This document shows, one piece after another, positions 62,936-64,000 of a stretch of DNA of 64,000 nucleotides. The translations under genes were made by a program, and so were the position numbers. The notes below the pieces were generated by a model. It was not told the origin of the DNA, made no database searches, and worked only from the letters and a program-made list of their open reading frames with translations. This stretch comes from Syngnathus acus (taxonomy: Eukaryota; Chordata; Actinopteri; Syngnathiformes; Syngnathidae): assembly GCF_901709675.1 (NCBI RefSeq), contig NC_051104.1, forward strand, positions 5,687,501 through 5,751,500. Reading direction: 5' to 3'. Position 1 is the first letter of the stretch, and every line of letters starts with the position of its first letter.

Positions 62936-64000
62936 TTCACACGCACAACACCAAGCCTTCTGACATCCTATGTGCACATGTTGGCAAGTCTTCATTTACA
63001 AACAGAGCTGGACAGGAATGCAAATCAGAACGGATTGCATTTCGCATCTTATTATCGAAGTCCCACGTAAATCGGACAACAGGTACGGATCAATCGAGTA
63101 GAGAATCGTGGAAAAGTTAGCATACATGTATATATTCGATAAACATACGGAAACATTTCAAGTTCACCCATCCACACGACCAAAACCGGAAAACCCAAGA
63201 ACAGCAGAAAGCTGCTATCATAGTTCAACACATCAGTTAATCGCTGATCGCCTTAATCGTGACGTGTTTTACGACAAACTCTCCTTCTCAGTCATTCCAT
63301 CTGATCTTACCCAGTAATGTCAATCATATAGTGATTAGGTGAAGTGTAGCGTACTATTTATCTGGATGTGATCGACCGTGCTTGTGCATCGAGTGATCAC
63401 AGTTGGGGCTTACCTTGGTGCCAGAGTGCAGTCGGCTTTTTTTGTTAAATCAAATGTCAAGTTTGACTGTTTCTGCATCATTAGATATGAAGAGTAGTTC
63501 TGATTTCCTGATAAACACAGAAAGGTCAAGCGTGACCTCTTTCTTTCGTTCTCTCTCAGGCTATGTTCAACATCACACTGTGAGGACAAAATGGCAACAG
63601 CCAAAGGGCCAAAGCGATTCATTTTGCAACCAGCTCAGCGGGTACCTGTTACTCGAATGTCTCCTGCAAGTCCTTCTGCTTTGAAGTTGCCATTTCAGGT
63701 TTCTACGGGGTTGTAACTCATCGACTTTTCATGCTTCAGTGATGTAGAGATTATTTCTTTACCTTGAACTTCCCTCTGAAGCTTTGCATAGAGTCATAAC
63801 AACTGGCTGTTAAAAATACGACATACTTAAAACGAGTATATTCATATTCTCTCTGTCTTTCTTTCTCTCTACACACGTATGATATTTCACCGCTTACCAA
63901 ACGTCATAAAGACGGGGTGCAAAAGGTGGACTGAAAGATCAAGAGTGCAAAAAAAATGTGCAAATATTTACCGGCCCATTCAGGGCAAAATAGGAATGGC

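Larger units (their letters stand above)
60310..64000. other. intergenic to window end
   Basis: No dpyd or other exon was recognised. It contains two candidate conserved elements, a CTCF-like motif at 61929 and dispersed repeat fragments at 62082-62152 and 62460-62600. Confidence 0.45.

Noticed and set aside
23214-64000. Search for dpyd exons
   Set aside because: Synteny predicts dpyd on the plus strand, but no DPYD motif (for example the cysteine-rich N-terminus) was seen; it probably begins after the window.
1-64000. CRISPR arrays, phage, tRNA/rRNA or prokaryotic operons
   Set aside because: No spaced direct repeats, no such genes; all structure is vertebrate.

Overview
This window is vertebrate genomic DNA, almost certainly from a teleost fish with a fairly compact genome. 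Coding exons are small, interrupted by GT-AG introns, and spread over both strands. The background is AT-rich, with homopolymer and microsatellite runs, short inverted-repeat DNA elements and decayed LINE fragments. No prokaryotic operons, CRISPR arrays, tRNA or rRNA genes were seen.

The left 16.5 kb holds three multi-exon protein genes that can be read exon by exon. plppr4 runs on the minus strand from 4856 and leaves the window through base 1, so its long C-terminal tail is missing. plppr5 runs on the plus strand (8017-12107), head to head with plppr4. snx7 runs on the minus strand (16446-13713), tail to tail with plppr5. Near 23.1 kb lies a near-perfect mir137 precursor on the plus strand. 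The order and relative strands plppr4 / plppr5 / snx7 / mir137 match human 1p21.3, where DPYD follows. No dpyd exon was recognised here, so dpyd would be expected past base 64000.

From 19.7 to 23.3 kb there is a plausible host transcript for mir137: a GC-richer candidate 5' exon with a donor at 20364/20365, an internal exon 21938-22035 between a pyrimidine tract and a strong donor, and an acceptor at 22923/22924 just upstream of the hairpin.

From 23.3 to 64 kb I found no gene I can support. This desert holds copies of a TA-target inverted-repeat MITE (34.8, 38.6, 47.1 remnant, 49.8, 52.4 and 58.3 kb), a hAT-like non-autonomous element at 60.1 kb, LINE reverse-transcriptase debris at 32.1-32.8 and 51.3-51.9 kb, a 110-bp tandem duplication at 43.6 kb and other common fish repeat fragments. 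Several complex, repeat-free stretches look like candidate conserved regulatory elements, as expected beside a neural miRNA, but conservation cannot be tested here.

The locus has a neuronal theme. PLPPR4 and PLPPR5 are phosphatase-dead, membrane-spanning relatives of lipid phosphate phosphatases that act in neurite growth and synapses. SNX7 is an endosomal PX-BAR sorting nexin. miR-137 is a neuronal microRNA. No new multi-gene system is evident. The most unusual items are the mir137 host exons, an 18-bp direct repeat around one MITE, and a chimeric MITE subfamily carrying a hAT-like end.
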